Of a DNA stretch of 64,000 bases, positions 16,646 to 24,973 are shown in pieces (position 1 is the first letter of the stretch; each line of letters starts with the position of its first letter). This stretch comes from Myxococcota bacterium (lineage in GTDB: Bacteria; Myxococcota; XYA12-FULL-58-9; JALHOP01), in NCBI GenBank assembly GCA_022842935.1, contig JALHOP010000003.1, forward strand, positions 62,001-126,000, written 5' to 3'. The position numbers and the translations under genes were made by a program. The notes under the pieces are model-generated. The model saw nothing but the letters and a program-made list of their open reading frames with translations, ran no database searches and was not told the DNA's origin.

Positions 16646-17756
16646 CCTTGAAGGAGCCGACCTGCGTTGCCGTACCGTTGACCAACACGTCGACAGCGTG
16701 AACGCCCGGGTTCGGCTTGCGCGTCGTGTGAACCTTCAACGAGACACGCGCCTTGAGCACGGTGTGCTCACCAGCGGCGAGGGTCACCCGTCCGATCTTG
16801 AAGACCTTGGGAGTCGCCTTACCGGTCGCCTTCACGAAGTGCACGGCGAGGTCCACGAGCAGGTCTTGCGACGTGCGCGCCGTATTGCGGATGGCGAAGT
16901 GGACGTCGACCGTGCCGCCGATCGCGACGTTCCTGGGCTCGAAACGAACCTCTTCGATGGCCACGGCTGCTTTCTTGCCGAAGCCCAAGATGCCGAGCGC
17001 TTCACGGTCGCCGCGTTTCACTGCGCTGCGCAGGGCGTGTTCGACGAGTGCCCGGCGCTCCGCGGAAGCGGACGAATGGAACCAGGCTTTGCATGTGCGC
17101 GCGAGCAATGGGGGGTGAACCTTGCCCATGTCGTTTAGGTTGTTGGCGACGCTACGGCGCACGACGCTTGCGGGGTCGTCTTTCAAGAGCTCAAGGAGCT
17201 CCAAGACGCGCTCGGGGTTCTCGTCGAGCCAGGCAACCCGCGGGGCCCACGGCAGGCGTAGTCGCGTACCTTCGGACACCAGACGTCGCACGTGCGCTTT
17301 GGCGTCACCTGCCCATGTTCGTAGCGTCGCGAAGACACGCTCGGGCTCCTTCGCGATGTACGGTCTGATGCTGGCCTCGCAACTGAAGCGCTGCGTCAGC
17401 TGGTATTGGGCGTGCATTGAAACGTCGAAGTGATCGAGGCCTCGTTCGGCCACGAAGATGACATGGGGCAGATAGAAGAACGGCGCCATGCCCAGGCCGA
17501 GAAGCTCATCGGTGGCATGCACCGGGCCGAGTGAGCGCAAGATGATGGCGATCGCCTCGGGGTAGTCGTCCGGCAAGTGTGTGGCGAGCGCGCGAGAGAT
17601 GTGTTTTCCACGGTCGAGCAGCTCGAGCGCCTCGAGACCACGGGTTGCCTGGTTGATGAAGGCGCGCGCCGGAAACGCGGGCGAAGCACGGCTCATGTCA
17701 CCCGCGAGCCGGCGGACAAGCTCCGGCGAGAAGAACGCTTTGAGCTCACCGGCCAT
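16617..17756 (-). CDS. alkC: AlkC-like DNA alkylation repair glycosylase with C-terminal Ig-like domain
   Basis: The 379-aa protein starts MAGELKAFFSPELVRRLAGDM. About 260 residues of HEAT-like helical repeats follow, including VHPPLLARTCKAW and DPASVVRRSVANNLND. An Ig-like beta domain (VEEVRFEP... GGTVDVHFAIRNTARTSQDLLVDLAVHFVKATGK) closes the protein, the layout known for AlkC. AlkC removes alkylated bases such as 3-methyladenine. ATG 17756 matches the family N-terminus. Upstream lies a broken fragment of the propeller gene that stands intact at 26.4-27.3 kb. A 5' remnant of this alkC gene lies just downstream of that intact propeller gene, so alkC has moved or been duplicated. Confidence 0.88.
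   Translation of the reverse strand: MAGELKAFFSPELVRRLAGDMSRASPAFPARAFINQATRGLEALELLDRGKHISRALATHLPDDYPEAIAIILRSLGPVHATDELLGLGMAPFFYLPHVIFVAERGLDHFDVSMHAQYQLTQRFSCEASIRPYIAKEPERVFATLRTWAGDAKAHVRRLVSEGTRLRLPWAPRVAWLDENPERVLELLELLKDDPASVVRRSVANNLNDMGKVHPPLLARTCKAWFHSSASAERRALVEHALRSAVKRGDREALGILGFGKKAAVAIEEVRFEPRNVAIGGTVDVHFAIRNTARTSQDLLVDLAVHFVKATGKATPKVFKIGRVTLAAGEHTVLKARVSLKVHTTRKPNPGVHAVDVLVNGTATQVGSFKVTDRKAKSR
17058..17073 (+). repeat. Copy of dispersed palindrome (CTCCGCGGAAGCGGAC)
   Basis: Matches 12 of the 14 fixed positions of GTCCGCTNNAGCGGAC. Lies inside alkC. Confidence 0.4.
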
Positions 17757-17829
17757 CAACGCCCCGGCGGGAACGGAGGATCTTCGGGGCCCGCACGGCC
17801 ACCCAGCTCTTGGTTGTCGACACCACTCC
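17709..17829 (-). repeat. Left direct repeat: propeller 3' end / alkC 5' end junction
   Basis: Positions 17709-17791 align without gaps to 26379-26461 with 67 of 83 bases identical (hand count). Positions 17796-17829 align to 26590-26623 with 31 of 34 identical. Relative to the right copy, about 124 bp of the propeller gene are missing between the two blocks. Both copies have the same orientation and lie 8,670 bp apart. In this copy alkC is intact and the propeller gene is broken. Confidence 0.88.
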
Positions 17830-17907
17830 CGGCGTCGAGCCATTCTTGGCCAGGGCCTCCTTGCGGCGCTTGCCGAGGGCGCGGGTCTTGTTCTTCAGCG
17901 TCGTCAT
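17746..17907 (-). pseudogene. C-terminal fragment of the beta-propeller gene
   Basis: The frame starting at ATG 17907 reads MTTLKNKTRALGKRRKEALAKNGS, then GVVSTTKSWVAV. The latter matches GVVSTTKGWVAV in the intact propeller protein encoded at 26426-27328. After that motif the reading jumps, by an internal loss of about 124 bp, to the sequence corresponding to the end of the intact gene. An upstream ATG at 17979 is also in frame. The lysine-rich first 23 residues have no counterpart that I can place. I read this as a remnant; it could in principle still be expressed as a small basic protein. Confidence 0.7.
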
Positions 17908-17998
17908 GTGCGCTTTGGTCGTCGAGGCCACGTTCCGCTCCGGTCGAGAGTATAAGGGGCGGCAGCAAGCGTTTTCCAACCCCGTGGTTCTTGGTGTT

Positions 17999-20194
17999 TC
18001 AGGGCAGGTCGAACGCTCCGCAGCTCGGTGGCGACGTCGCGCGTAGAGTCCCGGTGTAGTCCGTGCTGACCGCGCTCGGCGTGCCGGCCCGCGCCAATGT
18101 GCGGTCCTCGGGAGCTATCGGCGCGAAAACGTTGTCGTCTAGCGCCTCAGGGATGCCGTCGGGTCCGGCGAAGCTTGTGAAGAAATCTCCAGGGTCGCGC
18201 GTGACGAAGACGTTGCCCTGCGAGTCGCCGACGCAGCCGAATTCGCTGTCCGAGCGGACGACACCGTCGTCGGTGAGTGCGTTGCTCGTGGATGAGGAAA
18301 CGAAGACGTTGTTCTTCAACAGGGTGGCGGTGTTCGCGCGGTCGATCGCATCGATCATATTGCCGGGACTGCTGCTGTTGGACGCCAGCACGTTGTTCAC
18401 CAACGAGACACTGTAAGGTGCGCACGAAGGGGTCGAGCTGCCAAGCATGGTGAGTCGTACGACGCGCGGTCCAACCCCCTCGCCTGGGGCTCCGCCGAAC
18501 AGCGAGGAGTGTTCGATGTTTAGGTGTCCCGAGTTGGTCGTGTAGTCGAGCACCCGCGATGCCTGTTCCTGTCCAACGACCAAGACCGAGTTTGTCATGA
18601 CGCCGTCGACGGCGTCGTTCGAGATGGAAAGCGCGACTTGCACCCCGCCGCTCAACAGTGCGCTGGCGATGAGTGAGCGCGCGATGACAAACTGGGTCTC
18701 AAAAAGGCTTACGGCGTAGGATGCGGTACCCCCATTTGGGCCGTGTACGCGTGACGCGTCGAGGTGGAGTGAGCCCCCCTGCTGCAGAACGGTGAAGCCC
18801 AGGCTGCTGGCTGCGCCGCCGTAGATTGAGGAGTCGACGATCTCGACATGCGCAGCCGTGGCCTGCAAGGTGACCGGGTTTGGAGAGAGCCCAGCACGTT
18901 CGACCGTCGAGCGCTCGAGGGTGAACGCACCGTCGACGATATCGACCGTTGGGTCGCTGTTTGAAGTTGCGCCGGCAAACGTGGACACATGGCTGTCGAC
19001 CAAGACCACGGTGCTAGCCACCGAGCGTAGCGTGCTGCCGAGAGCGTCAGTCGCGGCTGAGACGGTTACGCCATCGAACAACACGTCGGGAGAGCTCACC
19101 ACTTGCGTTCCACCGCGGCCGCTGTCGCTCCTGAAGCGGCAGCCCCGAATCACAACACCATTCACAGCCGCGACATAGAGCGGCCCGCGTGCGTCGATGG
19201 ATGCCACGGTGACGACGTTCGCCGCCGGGTCGAGCGAGGCAAAGGTTGCGTCCCAGCCACAGCTCAAAGTGAGCGGTGCTTGCACGAACAACGCATCCGC
19301 ATAGTCCTCAGAGCGCCCGGCGACGGCGACGTTACGAATTCCGAGGCGCTCGGCGAGCGCGATGCCGTCGGCGATGCGTCGCAGGGGTTGGTCGCGTGTG
19401 CCAGCGCCACCCGCGCAGGGGCTGGCATTCGGACAGGCGACATAGACGGTGTCCTCGATGACGTGGAGCACACGGCTGAAGTACGCTGCGCCTTCGGCCT
19501 GAATGTCACTCTTCACCCGCCAAAAGTACGTGCCCTCCGACGGCAGGTCGACCGTGACACTTGCGGCGGGTGCGCGCACGGCAACAGGCGTCAGTGCCAA
19601 CTGTGTGAACGTCGGATCGCGCGCGACCTCAACGACGTAGTCGCTCGCAGCCGCACGACCACTCCAAGCCATGATGACACGCAGGCCCACCTCGACTGCG
19701 CCGTCTGGTGGCGTAACGAGGTCGGGTGGAGCGTCGTCTGGTGAAACACCGAATCCGCGAAAGGTGACGACGGCATCTTCGATCGGACGTCCGGCGAGGT
19801 CGCGCAGCGCCAGCGCTCGTAATGTGTAGCTCACTGCGGGCACCTGGGGCGACGTTTCGATGAGCACGCTCATGCGGTCGCCGCGCAAGGCAACGGCTGC
19901 GACGCTCAGTCCGTCAATGACGACACCTGCGGGTACGACGCTTGCGGGCAAAAGCTCGAGGTCGACCAATACGTCGAGGGTGGTTGCGCTTGTCGCGTTG
20001 ACTGCCAGGATACGTGGCCTGGCGCCGGTGACCAGAGAACGCTCGACACACAAGCCGCTGCCAGCACACGCAGGAACACTGTCAGGACAATCGGCGTCGC
20101 TGTCACATCTGACAAGCGTATCGTCGCGAAGGCCCAGCGAGACACTGCATGCAGCCTGCGCGAGCAACAAACACACGACAGCACGTCTGGTCAT
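17999..20194 (-). CDS. Right-handed beta-helix lipoprotein
   Basis: The N-terminus is a lipoprotein signal (MTRRAVVCLLLAQAAC). A small cysteine motif follows (RCDSDADCPDSVPACAGSGLC), common in myxobacterial surface lipoproteins. Next comes an Ig-like region (LVTPPDGAVEVGLRVIMAWSG; YFWRVKSD), in which DYVVEVARDPTF resembles fibronectin-like modules. From about residue 245 the sequence is a parallel beta-helix of the Pbl type: repeated short strands such as VVIRGCRFRSD, VVLVDSHVSTF, VEIVDSSIYGG and LNIEHSSLFGG. The total is 731 aa. No catalytic residues are evident. It should be anchored to the cell surface or outer membrane. It lies at the left end of the repeat-bracketed accessory segment. 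Confidence 0.85.
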   Translation of the reverse strand: MTRRAVVCLLLAQAACSVSLGLRDDTLVRCDSDADCPDSVPACAGSGLCVERSLVTGARPRILAVNATSATTLDVLVDLELLPASVVPAGVVIDGLSVAAVALRGDRMSVLIETSPQVPAVSYTLRALALRDLAGRPIEDAVVTFRGFGVSPDDAPPDLVTPPDGAVEVGLRVIMAWSGRAAASDYVVEVARDPTFTQLALTPVAVRAPAASVTVDLPSEGTYFWRVKSDIQAEGAAYFSRVLHVIEDTVYVACPNASPCAGGAGTRDQPLRRIADGIALAERLGIRNVAVAGRSEDYADALFVQAPLTLSCGWDATFASLDPAANVVTVASIDARGPLYVAAVNGVVIRGCRFRSDSGRGGTQVVSSPDVLFDGVTVSAATDALGSTLRSVASTVVLVDSHVSTFAGATSNSDPTVDIVDGAFTLERSTVERAGLSPNPVTLQATAAHVEIVDSSIYGGAASSLGFTVLQQGGSLHLDASRVHGPNGGTASYAVSLFETQFVIARSLIASALLSGGVQVALSISNDAVDGVMTNSVLVVGQEQASRVLDYTTNSGHLNIEHSSLFGGAPGEGVGPRVVRLTMLGSSTPSCAPYSVSLVNNVLASNSSSPGNMIDAIDRANTATLLKNNVFVSSSTSNALTDDGVVRSDSEFGCVGDSQGNVFVTRDPGDFFTSFAGPDGIPEALDDNVFAPIAPEDRTLARAGTPSAVSTDYTGTLRATSPPSCGAFDLP

Positions 20195-20640
20195 CGACAG
20201 ACCTCAGCGTACCATAGGGGCCGGGCCGCGGCTGCGCAGTCGGGACAAGCTATTTGCGAGGATAGGAAAATCTAGCGGGCAACGCTCGACGCGGCGGGGC
20301 ACACCCGACGGATGCCAAGATGGCTCGATTCGCGGGCGTTGGGGTGATTTGGCTGACGCGTGAGCCTCTGCGCACCCGTGAGCTTCACTGGCTGTCGGCA
20401 ACGACCGCTCGAAACCGAGAAACGAGTCGCTAATCTCTCGCACCCTCCGGGCGCACGACCATTCGACCGCCAATGGAGTTGGTGTCGCCATCGAGGAGCG
20501 TCCTGCCACCGGAGGCAGCGTGGCACCGCCGGCAACCACTTCGTTGTGGCCGGAAGACCAATTTGATGGTCGGTCTCGCGAAATCGCCCCTGTGACGCCA
20601 CGCACAGCATCGCGACTACGCGAGTGCTATGGATCCTCCA
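20195..20640. other. Intergenic stretch with no supported gene
   Basis: This 446-bp stretch separates two divergent lipoprotein genes. Open frames here lack protein-like composition and ribosome binding sites. The only structure I see is TAGGAAAATCTA at 20263-20274, which recurs beside the decayed transposase at 22222-22233. Confidence 0.6.
20263..20274 (+). repeat. Short direct repeat TAGGAAAATCTA, copy 1
   Basis: The identical 12-mer occurs at 22222-22233. Both copies are AT-rich against the local background and lie in the two gene-poor gaps around the lipoprotein gene 20641-21930. Confidence 0.5.
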
Positions 20641-21930
20641 ATGACCAGATCTCGCAGATTCACCGCACCTATCCTCGGCTTAATGACCACGACTATAGCG
20701 ATCTCGTGCGGTGACGGGTCCGTTCGATCGGGCGGTGATCGCTATTCGGGCGACAGCGACACGCCAGGCGTGGCTGGTGACCCTGACGCGAGTGGAGTGG
20801 ACCATGATACACCTGCCGCGACGGGGCTGAGCGGCTGGGTGCGGCACCAGAACGGCGTACCCGCCGTCGGACGTACCGTCCGCGTACGCGACAGCGGAGC
20901 AGTGGACCTCGTCACCGTCACTGACAGCCAGGGCGCTTTCGTGGTGCTCGGCGTCACTCCGCCATACGACATTCATGTCCGCTATGGCGACGACAAGCAC
21001 GCGGTCTTTCTCGGGCTAACGCGTTTGGAGGCACGCTTCGATGTCGAGGAGGATGGCGTTCTCTGCAGCAACGACGTCGCGTTCACGCCGCGCGCGCCAG
21101 ATGGATCTGTGTTTTCCACGACGGACGAACTTGGCGAGGCACCGAGAGGAGGTTCAGGAACGCCCCATCTCTGTGGACAGCAAGAGGCGACGGTTCACGC
21201 CTTGGAGGTTGCGACGATATACAACTATCGAAACTTGACGGTAGCTGCCGACTATTATGGGCATGCCAAGCAGCGCGTCGCGCTCGCCGGCGTACCGGGC
21301 GTCGAGCTGGCCCCCGTCGAGACGACCACGACTCAGCTGCGCATGAGCGATGTAGCTGGCAAGTCGGTCGAACGGGCCTTCATCTTATGGTCACCAACAC
21401 GGCACAGCGCGGTGCCGTTGACCGCCGGCTCTATTCTTTTCCTTGACGGCGAGCCCGACCAACCGATTCCCCTCAGCGTTCCCACCGTTGATCGTTTTGC
21501 GCTCGCGGTCCTCGGCATCGATGATGAACACGGCTCGCGGCTCAAGGTCGTTCCTCTCACCGCTGCGCAGACCGAGCTGACGGTGCAGCTCGATCTAGGT
21601 GTGCGCCTCGTCGGTCCAGCTTCGGATGCGGTGGTCCGAGCCAGTGACCTGGTCATGACGTCGGCGAGCGTCCGGCCAGGCGTGTTGGGCTTTGCGCTCG
21701 AGACGCTCGCGACGAGCGTTACGATCTGGTCGTCCGAGACGACGGTCGATGCGGAGCGTCTCGCCCGCGTCGGGCTCGACGTGGCGGCGACGAACATGTC
21801 CGTTCAGGCGCGAGCGCGTCACGACATCGCGACGATCGACGAGCTCGTCGACCCACAGATGGACGTCGCCGCTCGCCGCGGTGCCGATTTGACTATGTCC
21901 ACGTGGCACTTGATCGAGCTCACTCCCTAA
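20641..21930 (+). CDS. Lipoprotein with carboxypeptidase-regulatory-like domain
   Basis: The protein (429 aa from ATG 20641; ATG 20629 would add four residues) has a lipoprotein signal ending in TTTIAISC. An acidic linker (DSDTPGVAGDPDASGVDHDTPA) is followed by a carboxypeptidase-regulatory/CnaB-like beta-sandwich (LSGWVRHQNGVPAVGRTVRVRD ... TDSQGAFVVLGVTPPYDIHVRY). The remaining 280 residues look like further beta domains without a named motif. A surface or periplasmic structural role is likely. It lies inside the accessory segment and is flanked by gene-poor sequence. Confidence 0.78.
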   Translation: MTRSRRFTAPILGLMTTTIAISCGDGSVRSGGDRYSGDSDTPGVAGDPDASGVDHDTPAATGLSGWVRHQNGVPAVGRTVRVRDSGAVDLVTVTDSQGAFVVLGVTPPYDIHVRYGDDKHAVFLGLTRLEARFDVEEDGVLCSNDVAFTPRAPDGSVFSTTDELGEAPRGGSGTPHLCGQQEATVHALEVATIYNYRNLTVAADYYGHAKQRVALAGVPGVELAPVETTTTQLRMSDVAGKSVERAFILWSPTRHSAVPLTAGSILFLDGEPDQPIPLSVPTVDRFALAVLGIDDEHGSRLKVVPLTAAQTELTVQLDLGVRLVGPASDAVVRASDLVMTSASVRPGVLGFALETLATSVTIWSSETTVDAERLARVGLDVAATNMSVQARARHDIATIDELVDPQMDVAARRGADLTMSTWHLIELTP

Positions 21931-22220
21931 CGCGGGCCGTGGTCGTGGTCTCGCCCAACGAATCGCGACGCTGCGGCGCGCCCACCGCGCTTTTGCCGAA
22001 GAGCTAGATGACGACGTCGCCCGTGCGTGTGGCCAGTCGACGCACTGTGCGTGATCGCGAGCGCGGCGAGGTGAGCCTCCAGGACGAGCTTCGGGGTGAT
22101 CCCGCCTGGCTGCAGGAGCGCGCCGAGGAACCGCGCGATGACCTTGGCCTGATTGAGAGCCATGCGCGCGACTGGCCGCACTGACCGCTATTGCGGCGTT
22201 GCCCTCAGCTGTGTTGGAGG

Positions 22221-22534
22221 CTAGGAAAATCTATCGGCAGCAGAGCCGAAGGGCTGAATTTGGTGTGACAACCGACGTGCGCCGCATGGATGTGGGCAAG
22301 CCCGCTGGCGCTTGGCGCGATGCGTGAGATAGCGACGCAGCGCGCCGACGAAATGCTCACCACGCGGCTCAAGAGCCCGGCATTGTAGCCAAGGCGGGCC
22401 CGCAGTGTCTTCGGCAGCGACAGCACCCACTGGCGTACGGGGACATCGGCCGGAAACACCTGCGGGCCGGGTATGCTGCGGTGTCCGCCATGCGCCGGCA
22501 GATCACTCGTGTCGACGCCGATGGAGCGGCTCAA
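22221..22534 (-). pseudogene. IS91-family transposase fragment, frameshifted
   Basis: One frame reads FPADVPVRQWVLSLPKTLRARLGYNAGLLSRVV, which carries the strongly conserved VPVRQWVLSLP segment of IS91/IS801-like transposases. The next frame continues FVGALRRYLTHRAKRQR and ends QIQPFGSAADRF, corresponding to the family's QRFGSALNLNxHxH region, with the catalytic histidines gone. The N-terminal zinc-binding part and the catalytic tyrosine region are missing. It is therefore an inactive remnant with at least one frameshift. Confidence 0.65.
22222..22233 (+). repeat. Short direct repeat TAGGAAAATCTA, copy 2
   Basis: Identical to 20263-20274; lies at the truncated edge of the transposase remnant. 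Confidence 0.5.
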
Positions 22535-22647
22535 GAGCTCGAGCGGCGTGCGGACGTCGTTGGCACTCGAAGGGTTCTCGCTTTAACGGCACGCGGTCGG
22601 GTGAGCCGTCGATAACGTCGCAGCACATCTTGCTCGGGAGCCCATCG

Positions 22648-22992
22648 ATGACCTCATGCGAAAATTGGAAGGCTTTCCTGCGCCCGGCAACGACCGAGCC
22701 GACCGCAAGCGAGGTCGCCGAGGTCGATGCTGCTCTGCGAATCCTTGCGCCCTACGATGCGGTCACGCGCGATCAGTTGGCCAGTGAGGCACGCTCGGGG
22801 GTCTCCGACCCGACTTTGGATTCGTATCGGCGCAATCCGCCGGCGTTCTGGGCATCCCGCATCGACAATGGTGGGGTGAAGCTCGTGCCGCCCAAGTACC
22901 GCCCCGACGCATTTCGTGACGCTTTCTACGCCGAATCCGAGTGCAAAGCGCTGAGCGCCGTGAGACCGCGGCGAGCACCCTGGCGAACGTGA
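22648..22992 (+). CDS. Hypothetical protein (114 aa)
   Basis: ATG 22648 follows a Shine-Dalgarno GGGAG at 22636-22640 with a 7-nt spacer, the best argument that this is translated. The protein starts MTSCENWKAFLRPATTEPTASEVAEVDAALRILAPYD and has a later block NPPAFWASRIDNGGVKLVPPKYRPDAF. The final residues (VRPRRAPWRT) look like random reading, so the 3' end may be truncated. No family is recognised and no signal peptide is seen. It converges with a broken minus-strand coding remnant. Confidence 0.5.
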   Translation: MTSCENWKAFLRPATTEPTASEVAEVDAALRILAPYDAVTRDQLASEARSGVSDPTLDSYRRNPPAFWASRIDNGGVKLVPPKYRPDAFRDAFYAESECKALSAVRPRRAPWRT

Positions 22993-23215
22993 AGACTAGC
23001 CGCGCGAGCTCGGCGGCGTAGTGAGAGACGATGGCGCGCCCGGTGTCCTCGTACGCGACGCGAACGCGCGCAAGCTCACTCGGGGTGAGAGCGAGACCCT
23101 TGGCGATGTCCGCTTCGCTTCCTTTCGTCGAGCAAGTCGACGAGAGCAACCGGGTCGAGCTTGCCCTCTTGCATGAAGCGCCGATGCCGGTCGGGGTTGT
23201 TCTTCGCGGCCCGCG
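22990..23215 (-). pseudogene. Frameshifted remnant of an unrecognised gene
   Basis: On the minus strand one frame reads AAKNNPDRHRRFMQEGKLDP then VALVDLLDERKRSG. After a frame change it continues ADIAKGLALTPSELARVRVA and then YEDTGRAIVSHYAAELARLV. Both pieces look like genuine protein, but each frame is closed soon after the junction. The first frame is the same as that of the small gene 23241-23537, after its TAG stop. I cannot name the family. Confidence 0.4.
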
Positions 23216-23240
23216 ACCTGACAACCAAACCGGTCGGCTG

Positions 23241-23537
23241 CTACCGGCGCGATCCCGGGCCTGGTCTATCCCCCGAAGGCGGGTCGTCGCTCGAGGTAGA
23301 ACGCTCTGCCTCGAGTCTCGCAGCTCGCAGGCTGCGCATCCGCTCGATCGTCGCAGCGCGGCGAAAGGCTTGAGCGTCTTCGATCGAACGAAAGCGCACG
23401 ACGCCTCTCAGGAGGGCAGCTCGTCCAAGGGGATGGGCGCGCTCCGACGCCGCGGCGATGCGATCTTCGAGCGGCGCATTGGTTGTCAGTCCGCCGGCTG
23501 GCATTTCGCTGACGCTCCGATAGCGACGCACGGTCAT
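23241..23537 (-). CDS. Small partner protein of a nucleotidyltransferase (98 aa)
   Basis: The protein begins MTVRRYRSVSEMPAGG and has a second RFRSIEDAQAFRR block. These resemble short proteins encoded beside stand-alone nucleotidyltransferases in many bacteria, which carry RSVEEM and RSIEEA motifs (family memory, not a search). It is charged and probably helical, with no signal peptide. Its ATG overlaps the TGA of the nucleotidyltransferase gene (ATGA), so the two are coupled and probably made in fixed ratio. A toxin-antitoxin-like role is inferred from this arrangement only. Confidence 0.65.
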   Translation of the reverse strand: MTVRRYRSVSEMPAGGLTTNAPLEDRIAAASERAHPLGRAALLRGVVRFRSIEDAQAFRRAATIERMRSLRAARLEAERSTSSDDPPSGDRPGPGSRR

Positions 23538-24019
23538 GGTTTTTCACCCTTCGGCTCGAAGTCGAACGCTTCCTCGAGCATCTGCGCGTCCGCGTGATCA
23601 AGGGGCCGAACGGTGCCGCGCTTCAGCCAGTGCAGCGTACGCGGCGTGGCCACTCGGATGGGCACACCACGCACGGCGACCACTTCATGCTCGAGGTCTT
23701 CATAGCGCGCGAACTCTCCAAGGCGCGTCAGGATGTCCAGCGACAGCGTTCCTGAGGGCGGACCGTAGGAGACGGCAGGGTACTCGCCCAAGAGGTCGTC
23801 GGCGGAGATTTGATCGACCTCGGGGTCGTCCCAGACACGACGCAACGCACGCTTCAATGCCTCGACGGTGTCCGCTCGCGCAGCGATGAAAAAATCGATG
23901 TCTTCGGTAGCGCGGACGAGCCCGTGGACGTTGAGCGCTGCCCCGCCAATGAGCACATAGTCGACGCCCTCTGCGTTCAAGGCGGCGATCAGGCGGAGCA
24001 GCTCATCCAGAAAGTCCAT
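23534..24019 (-). CDS. Stand-alone nucleotidyltransferase (AbiEii/DUF6036-like)
   Basis: A compact 161-aa nucleotidyltransferase. The fold signature is clear: YVLIGGAALNVHG (G25-G26) followed by RATEDIDFFI, with D40 and D42 as the likely metal-binding aspartates. A TLSLDILTRLGEF strand follows, matching the position of the third acidic residue in this fold. ATG 24019 is chosen because the family starts with a helix (MDFLDELLRLIAALNAEGVDY); the longer ORF upstream is a shadow. Related proteins nucleotidylate tRNA or proteins in toxin-antitoxin and abortive-infection systems. Which of these applies here is unknown. It is the first gene of a two-gene operon in the accessory segment. Confidence 0.78.
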   Translation of the reverse strand: MDFLDELLRLIAALNAEGVDYVLIGGAALNVHGLVRATEDIDFFIAARADTVEALKRALRRVWDDPEVDQISADDLLGEYPAVSYGPPSGTLSLDILTRLGEFARYEDLEHEVVAVRGVPIRVATPRTLHWLKRGTVRPLDHADAQMLEEAFDFEPKGEKP

Positions 24020-24181
24020 TGAACGAAAGTCTACGCGAACTCGATAGGCAACTGCAGCGGTTCTTGGTAGCCGCCGCTGCACTGCCAGAGATCGAATCGC
24101 CGTCGCCGTCCCGAGACGGCGCCGGCCTGCACCGGTTGGTCATCGATGGTCTGAATCGGCGGCATACCGTGAGGCTGCGCT

Positions 24182-24964
24182 TCAGACCGCGTTGCGCCCC
24201 GCCATCACCCCACCGTCCACATCCCACAGCGCCCCAGTCACCCAGCTCGCCTCGGCTGACAGCAGAAACGCCACGACGGCCGCCACATCCTGGGGCTGGC
24301 CGATGCGCCCGAGCGGGTGGAAGGTGTTGAAGCCAGCGAGTGCCTGCCGCATTTGATCCTTGGGGATGAACGCTTCGTAGACGGGCGTCGCCACCACGGC
24401 GGGCGAGACAGCGTTGACGCGGATGCCGTGCGGCGCGAGCTCCATGGCCAGATGCTGGGTCAACGCGTGCAGTCCGGCCTTGGCCATCGAGTACGCGGAA
24501 GAGGGCGTGGCCGCTATGGCTTGCTGCGCCCACATAGAGCCGATGTTGACGATGGCGCCGGGCGTGCCCGCCGCCACCCAGCGGCGCACCACGCCTTGGG
24601 TGAGGAAGAAGAGCGCTTCGTTTAGCGCGTGATAGCTGCGGTAGTCGGCCTCGGTGTGTTCCAAAAAAGGCTTGGGCACGAAGACGCCAGCGGCGTTGAC
24701 CAGCAGGTTGATGTCGGCATGTCGCGCCTCCAACTCGCTTTGCAACTGCTGGACGCCGCTCGCCGTCTGCAGGTCGGCGCGCAGCACGGCGGCGTCGCCC
24801 AAAGATTGGAGTTGCTGCGCGGCCGCTGCCCCCTTATCGGCACGGTGACCGGTGACCACGACGCTGCCACCGCCGCGCAAGACGTGCTCGGCGACAGCAA
24901 GGCCAATGCCGCTGGTGCCGCCAATGACGAGAAGTTTTTTGTGGGTAAAGGGAAGAGGGGTCAT
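24182..24964 (-). CDS. SDR-family oxidoreductase
   Basis: A classical short-chain dehydrogenase of 260 aa. It has a cofactor loop [10 protein letters not shown] (about residues 15-24), an NAAG-type strand (LLVNAAGVF) and a catalytic S143/Y158/K162 ([10 protein letters not shown]). It ends with the usual [14 protein letters not shown]. Position and a shared operator tie it to the TetR-cupin pair upstream. Leucine and valine codons are mainly CTG/TTG and GTG, unlike the CTC/GTC preference of surrounding genes, which points to acquisition from another lineage. The substrate is unknown. Confidence 0.93.
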   Translation of the reverse strand: MTPLPFTHKKLLVIGGTSGIGLAVAEHVLRGGGSVVVTGHRADKGAAAAQQLQSLGDAAVLRADLQTASGVQQLQSELEARHADINLLVNAAGVFVPKPFLEHTEADYRSYHALNEALFFLTQGVVRRWVAAGTPGAIVNIGSMWAQQAIAATPSSAYSMAKAGLHALTQHLAMELAPHGIRVNAVSPAVVATPVYEAFIPKDQMRQALAGFNTFHPLGRIGQPQDVAAVVAFLLSAEASWVTGALWDVDGGVMAGRNAV

Positions 24965-24973
24965 GATCTACAA

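Larger units (their letters stand above)
21931..22647 (-). mobile_element. Decayed IS91-type insertion sequence region
   Basis: This 717-bp gap contains the transposase remnant listed separately. A second minus-strand reading at 21927-22181 (ALNQAKVIARFLGALLQPGG) vaguely resembles the C-terminal tail of IS91-type transposases. No complete ends are recognisable. IS91-type elements lack terminal inverted repeats and target duplications, so boundaries cannot be set by eye. Confidence 0.45.

Noticed and set aside
18251-18262. GTCCGAGCGGAC in the beta-helix gene as a member of the dispersed palindrome
   Set aside because: Spacing between half-sites is 4 bases too short, so it was not counted.
21927-22181. 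Minus-strand ORF next to the transposase remnant as a separate gene
   Set aside because: No ribosome binding site and only vague resemblance to an IS91-type tail; kept as part of the decayed element.
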